From the NCBI GenBank assembly GCA_965602225.1, contig CBFCYE010000023.1, positions 1 through 40,188 of the forward strand: 40,188 nt of DNA, read 5' to 3'. Below, piece by piece: positions 9,343 to 16,974 of the stretch (position 1 is the first letter of the stretch; each line of letters starts with the position of its first letter). Made by a program: the position numbers and the translations under genes. The notes under the pieces are model-generated. The model saw nothing but the letters and a program-made list of their open reading frames with translations, was not told the DNA's origin and ran no database searches. Origin of the DNA: Tenderia sp965602225 (GTDB lineage: Bacteria; Pseudomonadota; Gammaproteobacteria; Tenderiales; Tenderiaceae).

Positions 9343-10184
9343 AGGTTGATGAGCAGCCTATTGTTTTTGAGTGTGATGCTGAAGAGTCGGTTGCCATTAT
9401 CCATCAGCCTGAAAAGCCTTGCTCAAGCGGTGTGCTTATCATTGTTGGTGGCCCGCAGTATCGAGTGGGCAGCCATAGGCAGTTTCTTTTGTTGGCTCGG
9501 GCGCTTGCCAGAAAGGGTATTCCAGTGATGCGTTTTGACTATCGTGGTATGGGTGATAGTGCGGGCGACCTTAGATGTTTTGAAAATATTGCTGAAGATA
9601 TCCGTGCTGCGATAGATGTCTTCTTTCAGGAAATGCCTTGTTTGCATGGCGTTACCTTATGGGGGTTATGTGACGCGGCTTCGGCAGCTGCTTTTTATGC
9701 ACATAGAGATCCTAGGGTAAGAGGTCTAATATTGCTTAACCCTTGGGTGAGGACGACGGAGGGTGAAGCCAAAGCCATGTTGCGTTATTACTATATAAAA
9801 CGTTTGTTTGACAGAGAATTTTGGGCAAAAATATTGGCTGGTAAGTTCAGTATAAAAGCATCTTTGTGTTCTCTGCTTAGTTTGATCCGCAGGGCTGATG
9901 TGGCTAGTAGTGTCAGTCAAAATGAAACGGATGAAACCAGATTGCCTGAAAGGATGTTGAATAGTTTGAAAATGTTTAATGGCCGAACGGGCATTATTCT
10001 TAGTGGTGACGATTTGACCGCGGCTGAATTTAAAGATGCTATGGCTGAATTGCCTGAATGGAACAAGCTTTTACTACAGAAAAATATGCAGTGTAAATTT
10101 GTTGACGGGGCGAATCATACATTCTCAACAATGTCCTGGCGTGATCAGGTGGCTGACTGGACGTTTGAGTGGTTGAGGTCGTGA
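9339..10184 (+). CDS. exosortase A system-associated hydrolase 1
   Basis: A 281-residue alpha/beta-hydrolase of the TIGR03100 type. The loop VGGPQYRVGSHRQ (residues 36-48) and FDYRGMGDS are diagnostic. The nucleophile elbow is WGLCDAAS with Cys111 where serine hydrolases have Ser. Asp224/225 and His260 (GANHTFS) are placed to complete a triad, so a Cys-Asp-His hydrolase or acyl-transfer activity is plausible. ATGA overlap with hydrolase 2 indicates coupling. It may release or transfer a thioester-bound group from the adjacent carrier protein; that is inference from the gene neighbourhood. Confidence 0.87.
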   Translation: MKVDEQPIVFECDAEESVAIIHQPEKPCSSGVLIIVGGPQYRVGSHRQFLLLARALARKGIPVMRFDYRGMGDSAGDLRCFENIAEDIRAAIDVFFQEMPCLHGVTLWGLCDAASAAAFYAHRDPRVRGLILLNPWVRTTEGEAKAMLRYYYIKRLFDREFWAKILAGKFSIKASLCSLLSLIRRADVASSVSQNETDETRLPERMLNSLKMFNGRTGIILSGDDLTAAEFKDAMAELPEWNKLLLQKNMQCKFVDGANHTFSTMSWRDQVADWTFEWLRS

Positions 10185-10215
10185 CTGAGATCGTCATTCT
10201 AACTTTGAGATTTTT

Positions 10216-11475
10216 ATGATATCTATTTTTAATAAATTAACTGTTGGGCTATTTTTGGTCGTAGTTATTTTTATGTCGGAAATTACTGCTGTTCATGCTC
10301 GTACGCTTGAAGTCGGTCCAGATAAAGAGTTTGTTTCTCCAAGTGTGGCGGCGAAATTTGCAGAAGATGGCGATGTGATTGAGATTGAGGCCTCCGGAAA
10401 TTATCTGAATGACTATGCAGTATGGAATCAAAACAATATTACTCTTAAAGGCGTAAACGGCCGTCCACATTTGCGCAGTGTTGGCATGATTCCTAATGGC
10501 AAGGGTGTGTGGGTTATCAAGGGTAGTGGCGTTAAGGTGTCAAACATTGAAATCTCTGGCGCTAGGGTGAGAGATCATAATGGAGCAGCTATTCGGCTTG
10601 AGGGCGAGAATTTTAAGCTATCTGATTGTTTTATTCATGGCAATGAAAATGGGGTTCTGGCGGGCATGAGTCAGCCAGATAGTGAAGTGTTGATTGAGGG
10701 ATGTGAGTTTGCCTTTAATGGTGAAGGGACGGCTGGCCGAGGCCATAATATTTATATTGGTGATGTAGGGCGTTTTATTTTTCGTAATAGTCATTCTCAT
10801 GATGCAATGCTTGGCCACTTGGTTAAGTCGAGGGCTAGGGTGACGTACATCCTTTATAATCGCTTGTTTGAGGGGACAAGCAGTTATTCAGTTGATTTGC
10901 CGAGTGGTGGCTATGGTGTGGTTATGGGGAATGTTATTTATCAGGGGGATAGTACTGATAATTCGGCAATGGTGTCTCATGGTGCAGAAGGTTTAAGGCC
11001 TGAGGGTAATCGTCTTGAGGTTGTTTACAACTCTTTTTTGAATGATCGCGGTAATGGTGGTGTTTTTGTTAAGGTGGCCAAAGGTGTTGATGTGGCTATC
11101 TCCAATAATATTTTCTCCGGACAAGGAGAGGTGTTGCAAGATTATGAAAAAGTGAAAAGCTTTAAGGGTAGGGTAAAAAGTATTATAAAAAGCCTCCTGT
11201 TTGCCGAGAATGAAGCTCCGGCTCCTGAACCTATGTTAGAGGGTATGATTAAGGTCGAGAATAATGTTCAAGAAATGGATTTGTTTGAGCGTTTTTCCGA
11301 GTCGGCGGTTCTGCCTAAAAAATCATTTTATTCAGATCTTGTAGATGCGGCTAAGTCTGTGCGTGATTTTAAGGGTGAAGAGCTGCTGCCGTTGAGTCAG
11401 ATGATGAGTAATAAAGTTGTTCCTCGTGAACAGCTTGGCAAGGGGCTGGATATTGGTGCAGTTGAGTATAGGTAG
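10216..11475 (+). CDS. secreted right-handed beta-helix protein
   Basis: A 419-residue exported protein. The signal peptide ends near VHA (residue 28). The body has the short strand-turn repeats of a parallel beta-helix: NITLKGVNG, VKVSNIEISGA, FKLSDCFIHGNENGV, VLIEGCEFAFNGE, FIFRNSHSHD and VDVAISNNIFSG. This fold is shared by pectate lyases, C5-epimerases and polysaccharide deacylases or lyases. It starts 31 bases after hydrolase 1, so it probably belongs to the same operon and acts on the exported polysaccharide in the periplasm or outside. I see no C-terminal PEP-CTERM or other sorting signal. Its stop is 3 bases from that of the converging decarboxylase. Confidence 0.75.
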   Translation: MISIFNKLTVGLFLVVVIFMSEITAVHARTLEVGPDKEFVSPSVAAKFAEDGDVIEIEASGNYLNDYAVWNQNNITLKGVNGRPHLRSVGMIPNGKGVWVIKGSGVKVSNIEISGARVRDHNGAAIRLEGENFKLSDCFIHGNENGVLAGMSQPDSEVLIEGCEFAFNGEGTAGRGHNIYIGDVGRFIFRNSHSHDAMLGHLVKSRARVTYILYNRLFEGTSSYSVDLPSGGYGVVMGNVIYQGDSTDNSAMVSHGAEGLRPEGNRLEVVYNSFLNDRGNGGVFVKVAKGVDVAISNNIFSGQGEVLQDYEKVKSFKGRVKSIIKSLLFAENEAPAPEPMLEGMIKVENNVQEMDLFERFSESAVLPKKSFYSDLVDAAKSVRDFKGEELLPLSQMMSNKVVPREQLGKGLDIGAVEYR

Positions 11476-11478
11476 CGT

Positions 11479-12711
11479 TTATACCAGGATCTCGATTGCG
11501 GCTGGATGGCCAAGGAATAAGTGTGGGCTGGCACTAAATCCATAAGCCCCCGATTGATACACCACCACCAGATCACCTTGTTCTGCCTTTGCCAATTCCA
11601 TCTTGTTAGCCAATATATCCAGCGGGGTGCAGAGTGGGCCTACAATGTTGACTGTTTCCAACTCACTGCTGTTCATTTTGTTGCCGATACCTACAGGATA
11701 ATTTTTTCTGATCACCTGGCCAAAGTTTCCTGATGCCGCCAAATGATGATGCATGCCGCCGTCTGCAATTAAATACTTCTCACCACGCGATTCTTTGATA
11801 TCAATAATCTTGCAGACATAGATGCCTGCTTCGCCAGTGATGTAACGTCCCAGTTCAGTCACGATTTCTGCTTCAGGTAGGTTTGATTTTAGCTTGGGTA
11901 GCAGCCTTTCCAGGTTTCCTTTGATAGGTTTTAGGTCTAATCGCTGTTCGCCGGGGAAGTAGGGAATGCCCAGGCCTCCGCCGATGTTGAGTGATTTGAC
12001 TGGGCCGGGTGTGCTGTCGCTTAGGCGTATGGCCAGATCGAAGGTTTTTTCATGGGCTTCCATGATGGCGTCTGGATTGAGGTTTTGTGAGCCCCAGAAA
12101 ATGTGAAAACCGAAGAACTCCAAACCTAGTGCGCCTAGCTCTTTGAGCATGGCGGGCACGCGTTCGGCATCGACGCCAAACTGTTTTGGTCCGCCGCCCA
12201 TCTTCATGCCGGATGATTTGAGGTCGTAATCGGGATTAACGCGGATGGCGACCCTTGGGGTGATGCCTAGTTGCCCGGCGATGTTGGCAGCGCGGCGCAT
12301 TTCGCCTTCAGATTCCAGATTAATGGTGACGCCGGCGGCGATGGCTTGGCGTAGTTCCTGGTCGGTTTTGCCTGGCCCGGCGATGCTGATCTTGTTGGCG
12401 GGCATGGTGGTGTCCAGAGCTGTTTTCATCTCACCGGCAGAGGCTAGGTCAAAGCCATCTACCAGTCCGGCCAGGTGTTGCACCACTGCTGACATGGGGT
12501 TGGACTTGATGGCGTAGTGGATGTGGATGTCGCTGGGAAGGCTGTCGCGCAAGTGTTGGATGCGCTGTGTGATCAGGTTGCGGTCGTAGGCGTAAAATGG
12601 CGTTTGGCCAACGCGTTCGGCCAGGCGACTGATAGCTATGCCGCCGATGTGGAGTTCGCCGTTGATGACGGGGAATTGATCCATGGCGGCGTGGGTTGGT
12701 TTTTGTTTCAT
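11479..12711 (-). CDS. exosortase A system-associated PLP-dependent decarboxylase
   Basis: A 410-residue type III-fold decarboxylase of the TIGR03099 type, related to diaminopimelate and ornithine decarboxylases. The PLP lysine is Lys69 in HYAIKSNP. The phosphate loop lies around LNIGGGLGIPY, the cysteine motif is GPLCTPLD, and YQSGAYGFSASPHLFL closes the barrel's partner domain. I use the ATG at 12711; a TTG at 12735 would only add eight residues. Its real substrate is unknown; lysA-like annotation would be misleading, since HIFWGSQNL differs from the DapDC HIGSQ motif. It lies 108 bases downstream of the acyl-CoA ligase, with which it is probably co-transcribed. Confidence 0.88.
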   Translation of the reverse strand: MKQKPTHAAMDQFPVINGELHIGGIAISRLAERVGQTPFYAYDRNLITQRIQHLRDSLPSDIHIHYAIKSNPMSAVVQHLAGLVDGFDLASAGEMKTALDTTMPANKISIAGPGKTDQELRQAIAAGVTINLESEGEMRRAANIAGQLGITPRVAIRVNPDYDLKSSGMKMGGGPKQFGVDAERVPAMLKELGALGLEFFGFHIFWGSQNLNPDAIMEAHEKTFDLAIRLSDSTPGPVKSLNIGGGLGIPYFPGEQRLDLKPIKGNLERLLPKLKSNLPEAEIVTELGRYITGEAGIYVCKIIDIKESRGEKYLIADGGMHHHLAASGNFGQVIRKNYPVGIGNKMNSSELETVNIVGPLCTPLDILANKMELAKAEQGDLVVVYQSGAYGFSASPHLFLGHPAAIEILV

Positions 12712-12741
12712 TGTAGTGCTGGCCTTTGTCTGCAAGCTTTT

Positions 12742-12779
12742 ACCCCCACCCTAACCCTCCCCCTAAGAGCGGGAGGGGA
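12742..12779. repeat. short C-rich/G-rich palindromic repeat, fragment of the 14.5 kb element
   Basis: The CCCTCCCCC and GGGAGGGG arms form a hairpin in the gap between the ligase and decarboxylase genes. The sequence around ACCCCCACCCTAACCCTCC resembles the right half of the tandem element at 14545-14850. It may act as a processing or stability element between the two genes. Confidence 0.6.
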
Positions 12780-12819
12780 TGTTTCTTTGGTATGGGGGAA
12801 GTGATGGCTGATTATTTGT

Positions 12820-14406
12820 CTATGCCTGGTTAAAGATATCCTGATACTCGCTGCTCAACAGCTTGCGGTCAATCTTGCCGTTTGGATTGCGTGGCAGGTT
12901 GTCGCATTTTTCTATTTGCAGTGGCACCATAAAGTTGGGTAATTCTTTTTTGCAGCTGCTGATGATGGCTTCATGATCCAGTTCATTGTCTTTGTTACCG
13001 GTGGCGACGATCAGGATACCCTGGCCAAGGGTTGGATGGGGGATGCCAAGTGCAACGACTTCGCCTGCCAGCTTGCTGGAGTAGATCACTTCCTCTATCT
13101 CTGTTGGACTGACGCGGTAGCCTGAGGTTTTGATCATGTCGTCCTTGCGGCCAACGAAATAGAGGTAACCCTCGTCATCCATTTTGACGCTATCGCCAGA
13201 CCAGACCGCAATCTCGGTGATGGTCAGGGCTTTATTTTGATTAGGTGCGGGTTTGAAACGTTCGGCGGTTTTGTCAGCATCGTTCCAGTAGCCCATTGCC
13301 ACCAGTGAGCCTCGATGTATCAGTTCACCGGCTTCACCTGGGGCGCAGGGGCTGCCGTCTTCTCTGACGACCATGACCTCAGCATTGGGGATGGCCTTAC
13401 CCATCGAATCAGGGCGGTTGTCGATCTCTTCAGGGGGCAGATAGGTTGAACGAAACGCCTCGGTCAGGCCATACATCAAATAGAACTGACTCTGGGGCAG
13501 TGATGTGCGCAGTTGTTGCAGCGTTGCCTTTGGCATAGCGCCGCCAGAGTTGGTCATGTAGCGCAGTGAGGCCATGGCCTCTTGTGGCCACTCAAGTTGG
13601 GCCAGTTGATTCCACAGCGGTGGCACACCTGCCAGACCGGTGATCTGTTCCCGGGCGATGGCCTTGACCACGTCGCGGGGCAGCAGATAATCCATCAGCA
13701 CGGTGGTTGCGCCAGTAAAAAAGGCGGTGCTGAGCTGGCTAAAGCCATAATCAAAACTAAAGGGCAGCACGGCCAGCAGTTTGTCATCGGCAGTGTTGTT
13801 CAGATATTCAGCGACACTCTTGGCTCCGGCGACCATGTTCTTGTGTGACAACACCACGCCCTTGGGCTTGCCAGTGCTGCCCGAGGTGTAAAGGATGGCG
13901 GCCATGTCGGTGTCGATACGGCCTGGGGCAGGGCCTTGCCTGTCGCTGTCATTAAGTTGCTGCCAGCTGAGCAGATTAAAGTTTTCGGGTTTGGGCAGAT
14001 CATCAGCCTCACAATTGACCAGGACGATGGTCTGCAGATCATGGCATTCGGCCAGTGTTTCTTTTAGTTGCTGGTAGCGATCTTTTGAGGTGATCAGCAC
14101 CCGGATATTACAGTCTTGAAGAATGTAGCTAACCTGTGGCGGCTTGAGCAGCGGGTTGACGGGCACAAACACCCCGCCTGCCTGACTGGTGGCAAAGAAG
14201 GCTGTTACCGTCTCAAACAGTTTGGGCAGATAAATGCCTACACGTTCGTTGGTCAATAGGCCGTGTGCCTGCAAACCACTGGAGGCCTGATTAACCATGT
14301 TGGCCAATTCGGCATAGCTGCATTGGTTGCGTTTATGGATTAACGCGACTTTATCGGGATTGGTTCTGGCTGAATTATGGATCAGCTGGTGTAATAAATC
14401 AGACAT
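12820..14406 (-). CDS. exosortase A system-associated acyl-CoA ligase (AMP-forming)
   Basis: A 528-residue adenylate-forming enzyme of the TIGR03098 type that would activate a carboxylic or amino acid as acyl-AMP and load it on CoA or on the locus's carrier protein. Visible motifs: P-loop YTSGSTGKPKG (173-183), MYGLTEAFRSTYLPPEE, the hinge SGDSVKMDDEGYLYFVGRKDD, and the catalytic lysine in PRNPNGKIDRK near the C-terminus. MSDLLHQLI at 14406 is the family-like start; an ATG at 14475 would add 23 residues without a better ribosome binding site. It is divergent from rfbB and precedes the PLP decarboxylase. Confidence 0.88.
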   Translation of the reverse strand: MSDLLHQLIHNSARTNPDKVALIHKRNQCSYAELANMVNQASSGLQAHGLLTNERVGIYLPKLFETVTAFFATSQAGGVFVPVNPLLKPPQVSYILQDCNIRVLITSKDRYQQLKETLAECHDLQTIVLVNCEADDLPKPENFNLLSWQQLNDSDRQGPAPGRIDTDMAAILYTSGSTGKPKGVVLSHKNMVAGAKSVAEYLNNTADDKLLAVLPFSFDYGFSQLSTAFFTGATTVLMDYLLPRDVVKAIAREQITGLAGVPPLWNQLAQLEWPQEAMASLRYMTNSGGAMPKATLQQLRTSLPQSQFYLMYGLTEAFRSTYLPPEEIDNRPDSMGKAIPNAEVMVVREDGSPCAPGEAGELIHRGSLVAMGYWNDADKTAERFKPAPNQNKALTITEIAVWSGDSVKMDDEGYLYFVGRKDDMIKTSGYRVSPTEIEEVIYSSKLAGEVVALGIPHPTLGQGILIVATGNKDNELDHEAIISSCKKELPNFMVPLQIEKCDNLPRNPNGKIDRKLLSSEYQDIFNQA

Positions 14407-14544
14407 GTTGTTGGCTGCTTGTGTTTGAAATCGTGTGAGTGGCTGGCTAGGTCTGATCTGTTGAGTAGTAGGCATTATATCTATAGCGGAGCGGATTCCA
14501 AGTTGTAATGTCTGTAAGTCGGGCAGGGTAGGTTTAAATCCCCT

Positions 14545-14710
14545 CTAATCCGAATGGCACTTACTTAAGTTCCTTCCCTCTTGCAGGGGGAAGGTTGGGA
14601 TGGGGGTAGAAGCTTGAAATCTGGTATTAACACCAACCTTTTCACCCCCATCCTAGCCCTCCCCCCAAAGGGGGAGGGGACAAAAGACTTTAAGTAAGTG
14701 TCATTCCCGC
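14545..14710. repeat. MITE-like palindromic element, copy 1
   Basis: First copy of a 166-base tandem repeat. Inside it, GAATGGCACTTACTTAA (14552-14568) and its near-perfect inverse (14690-14706, one mismatch in 17) bound a 155-base element. The interior is itself palindromic: a CTTCCC/GGGAAG hairpin, a CCCTCCCCC/GGGGGAGGG hairpin, and GGGATGGGGGT facing ACCCCCATCC. It encodes nothing. The layout is that of a non-autonomous miniature element; no target duplication is obvious. Confidence 0.8.
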
Positions 14711-14850
14711 CTAATCCGAATGGCACTTACTTAAGCTCCTTCCCCCTTGCAGGGAGAAGGTTGGGATGGGGGTAGAAGCTTGAAATCTGGTATTAACACT
14801 AACCTTTTCACCCCCCACCCTAGCCCTCCCCCCAAAAGGGGGGGAATAAA
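14711..14850. repeat. MITE-like palindromic element, copy 2, right end missing
   Basis: Begins with the same CTAATCCGAATGGCACTTAC as copy 1, 166 bases further on, and matches it closely to the C-rich/G-rich hairpin near 14848. The right terminal inverted repeat of copy 1 is absent; the sequence turns into AATAAAAAACTG instead. It is therefore a truncated or recombined copy. Confidence 0.8.
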
Positions 14851-14970
14851 AAACTGTTCTTTTGCCTTCCCTGTGCAAACGAGGAGTAAGGCTCTGTTCT
14901 TTTATCTCCCCTCTGCAAAAGGGCGTAAAGGATTGAAGGGGGATTTGTATAGGCCCCCAGATGCTTGCTG

Positions 14971-14976
14971 TATAAT
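14971..14976 (+). promoter_or_regulatory. possible -10 box of the rfbBACD operon
   Basis: TATAAT lies 34 bases before the rfbB start, in CTTGCTGTATAATCCTG. The best -35 match (TTGTAT, 14945-14950) is 20 bases away, which is long, so the call rests on the consensus -10 and its position. Confidence 0.4.
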
Positions 14977-15010
14977 CCTGATTTTTGTGCGTCTTGTTGG
15001 GGTTGAATTG

Positions 15011-16081
15011 ATGGCAACAACTAGTAAAACCATATTTGTCACCGGCGGTGCCGGTTTTATCGGCTCGGCGGTGGTGCGGCAGTTTATCGCCGAGACTGAT
15101 GTGCAGGTGGTGAACATCGACAAACTCACCTATGCAGGAAATCTGGCAACCCTGGCTGAGGCGCAGGACGATCCGCGTCACTGTTTTGAACAGGTGGATA
15201 TCTGTGATGCGACGGCAATTGCTGCTCTGTTTGATCAATATCAGCCCGATGCCATCATGCATCTGGCGGCCGAGTCCCATGTGGATCGCTCTATTGATGG
15301 TCCTGCAGATTTTATTCAATCGAATATCGTTGGCACCTATACCTTGCTGGAGGCGGCGCGGGCTTATTGGAATGGCCTGAGGGGGACGAAGCGCGAGGCG
15401 TTTCGGTTTCACCACATCTCCACTGATGAGGTGTTTGGTTCGCTGGGGGCGGAGGGGTTTTTCCGTGAAGATTCGACCTATCAGCCCAATTCACCCTATT
15501 CGGCTAGTAAGGCCTCGTCTGATCACCTGGTGCGGGCCTGGCATCACACCTATGGTCTGCCGACCTTGATGACCAACTGTTCTAATAACTACGGCCCTTA
15601 CCAGTTTCCTGAGAAGCTGATCCCGCTGATTATCCTGAATGCTCTGGATGGCAAGCCGCTGCCGATCTATGGCAAGGGCGACAATATCCGTGACTGGCTG
15701 TTTGTTGAGGATCACGCCTGCGCCCTGCGGTTGGTGTTGGAGATCGGTGTAGTGGGTGAGACCTATAACATAGGCGGTCACAATGAAAAGACCAATCTCG
15801 AAGTAGTGCAGACCATTTGTGCCACGCTGGATGAGTTACGTCCAGCGGCTCAGTCCTATGCCGAGCTGATCACCTATGTAACCGATCGTCCTGGTCATGA
15901 CCAACGCTATGCCATTGATGCTAGCAAGATCGAACGTGAACTGGGCTGGAAGCCGCAGGAGAGTTTTGAAACAGGTCTGCGTAAGACGGTTGAGTGGTAT
16001 ATGGAAAAGGCTGATTGGTGGCGTCAGGTGACGGCAGATGATTATCAGGGTGAACGCCTGGGATTGGAGAAAAATACATGA
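15011..16081 (+). CDS. rfbB: dTDP-glucose 4,6-dehydratase
   Basis: RmlB/RfbB converts dTDP-glucose to dTDP-4-keto-6-deoxyglucose, using bound NAD. The 356-residue SDR protein shows the glycine motif GGAGFIG (12-18), the catalytic STDEVFG segment and the YSASKASSDH Tyr-Lys pair, followed by NCSNNYGPYQFPEKLIPL, all typical. I start at the ATG at 15011 (MATTSKTIFVTGG); the open frame continues upstream only through repeat DNA. Its stop overlaps the rfbA start (ATGA). Its product feeds both RfbC/RfbD and the WecE transaminase at the left end of the window. Confidence 0.95.
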   Translation: MATTSKTIFVTGGAGFIGSAVVRQFIAETDVQVVNIDKLTYAGNLATLAEAQDDPRHCFEQVDICDATAIAALFDQYQPDAIMHLAAESHVDRSIDGPADFIQSNIVGTYTLLEAARAYWNGLRGTKREAFRFHHISTDEVFGSLGAEGFFREDSTYQPNSPYSASKASSDHLVRAWHHTYGLPTLMTNCSNNYGPYQFPEKLIPLIILNALDGKPLPIYGKGDNIRDWLFVEDHACALRLVLEIGVVGETYNIGGHNEKTNLEVVQTICATLDELRPAAQSYAELITYVTDRPGHDQRYAIDASKIERELGWKPQESFETGLRKTVEWYMEKADWWRQVTADDYQGERLGLEKNT

Positions 16082-16974
16082 GTAACACTGTACGCCGTAA
16101 AGGCATCATCCTCGCTGGTGGTTCGGGCACGCGTCTTTATCCAGTCACCCAGGTGGTATCGAAGCAGTTGATCCCAGTCTACGACAAACCGATGATTTAT
16201 TACCCGCTGTCGGTGCTGATGCTGGCGGGTATCCGCGATATTTTGATTATATCTACGCCGCAAGACACACCGCGTTTTGAGCTGTTGCTGGGTGATGGTT
16301 CGCAGTGGGGATTAAATATTCAGTATGCGGTTCAGGCCGAACCTGAGGGCCTAGCCCAGGCCTTTATCATTGGCCGTGAGTTTATTGGTAATGATCCCAG
16401 TGCGCTGATTCTGGGCGATAATATTTTTTACGGCCATGATCTTACTATGAATCTGAAAAAGGCCAATGCACAGACAGATGGTGCCACTGTGTTTGCCTAT
16501 ATGGTCAGTGACCCTGAACGTTATGGTGTGGTTGATTTCGACGCTGAGGGTAAAGCAGTATCGTTAGAAGAAAAACCGACGCATCCAAAATCTAACTACG
16601 CCGTTACCGGACTCTATTTTTATGATAACGATGTGGTGGAGATGGCGGCTGATTTGAAACCATCCCCTCGTGGTGAGCTGGAAATTACCGATATCAATAA
16701 AATTTATTTAGAGCAGCAACGTTTATCTGTGGAACGCTTTAGACGTGGTTTCGCATGGTTGGATACAGGTACTCACAGCTCGCTGTTGGAGGCCTCGCTG
16801 TTTATTGAAACCATTGAAAAGCGCCAAGGATTGAAGATCTCCTGTCCGGAAGAGATTGCTTACCGCAGGGGGTTTATCGATGCACAACAACTGGAGACCC
16901 TCGCAGCTCCACTGCAAAAGAGCGGTTACGGTGAATATCTGATGCGGGTGTTGAATGAGAAGATTTGGTCATGA
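16078..16974 (+). CDS. rfbA: glucose-1-phosphate thymidylyltransferase
   Basis: RmlA/RfbA makes dTDP-glucose from glucose-1-phosphate and dTTP, the first step of the dTDP-rhamnose pathway. The 298-residue protein has the nucleotide-binding signature LAGGSGTRLYPVT (12-24), KQLIPVYDKPMIYYPL, LGDNIFYG and GFAWLDTGTH. The length matches the short RmlA class. It overlaps rfbB by four bases and rfbC by four bases, so the operon is translated as coupled units. Confidence 0.96.
   Translation: MSNTVRRKGIILAGGSGTRLYPVTQVVSKQLIPVYDKPMIYYPLSVLMLAGIRDILIISTPQDTPRFELLLGDGSQWGLNIQYAVQAEPEGLAQAFIIGREFIGNDPSALILGDNIFYGHDLTMNLKKANAQTDGATVFAYMVSDPERYGVVDFDAEGKAVSLEEKPTHPKSNYAVTGLYFYDNDVVEMAADLKPSPRGELEITDINKIYLEQQRLSVERFRRGFAWLDTGTHSSLLEASLFIETIEKRQGLKISCPEEIAYRRGFIDAQQLETLAAPLQKSGYGEYLMRVLNEKIWS

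Larger units (their letters stand above)
14476..15010. other. non-coding region between acyl-CoA ligase and rfbB
   Basis: From the longer ligase start to the rfbB start there are over 500 bases with no credible gene. The region holds a tandem MITE-like repeat (14545 to about 14850), two short imperfect direct repeats (14854-14930) and a TATAAT-like box just before rfbB. Frames open through it are artefacts of the repeats. Promoters for both divergent units should lie here. Confidence 0.75.

Noticed and set aside
10216..11475. Beta-helix protein as a PEP-CTERM exosortase substrate
   Set aside because: The C-terminus (LGKGLDIGAVEYR) has no PEP motif, no transmembrane helix and no basic tail.
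14545..14850. Tandem repeats as a CRISPR array
   Set aside because: Only two long units, no short regular repeat with unique spacers, and no cas genes nearby.
14747..15010. N-terminal extension of rfbB
   Set aside because: The added residues are translations of the repeat element; the RmlB fold starts at MATTSKTIFVTGG.
14711..15415. Minus-strand frame of 234 codons over the repeat and rfbB
   Set aside because: It is antisense to rfbB, begins or ends in repeat DNA and has no family-like motifs.
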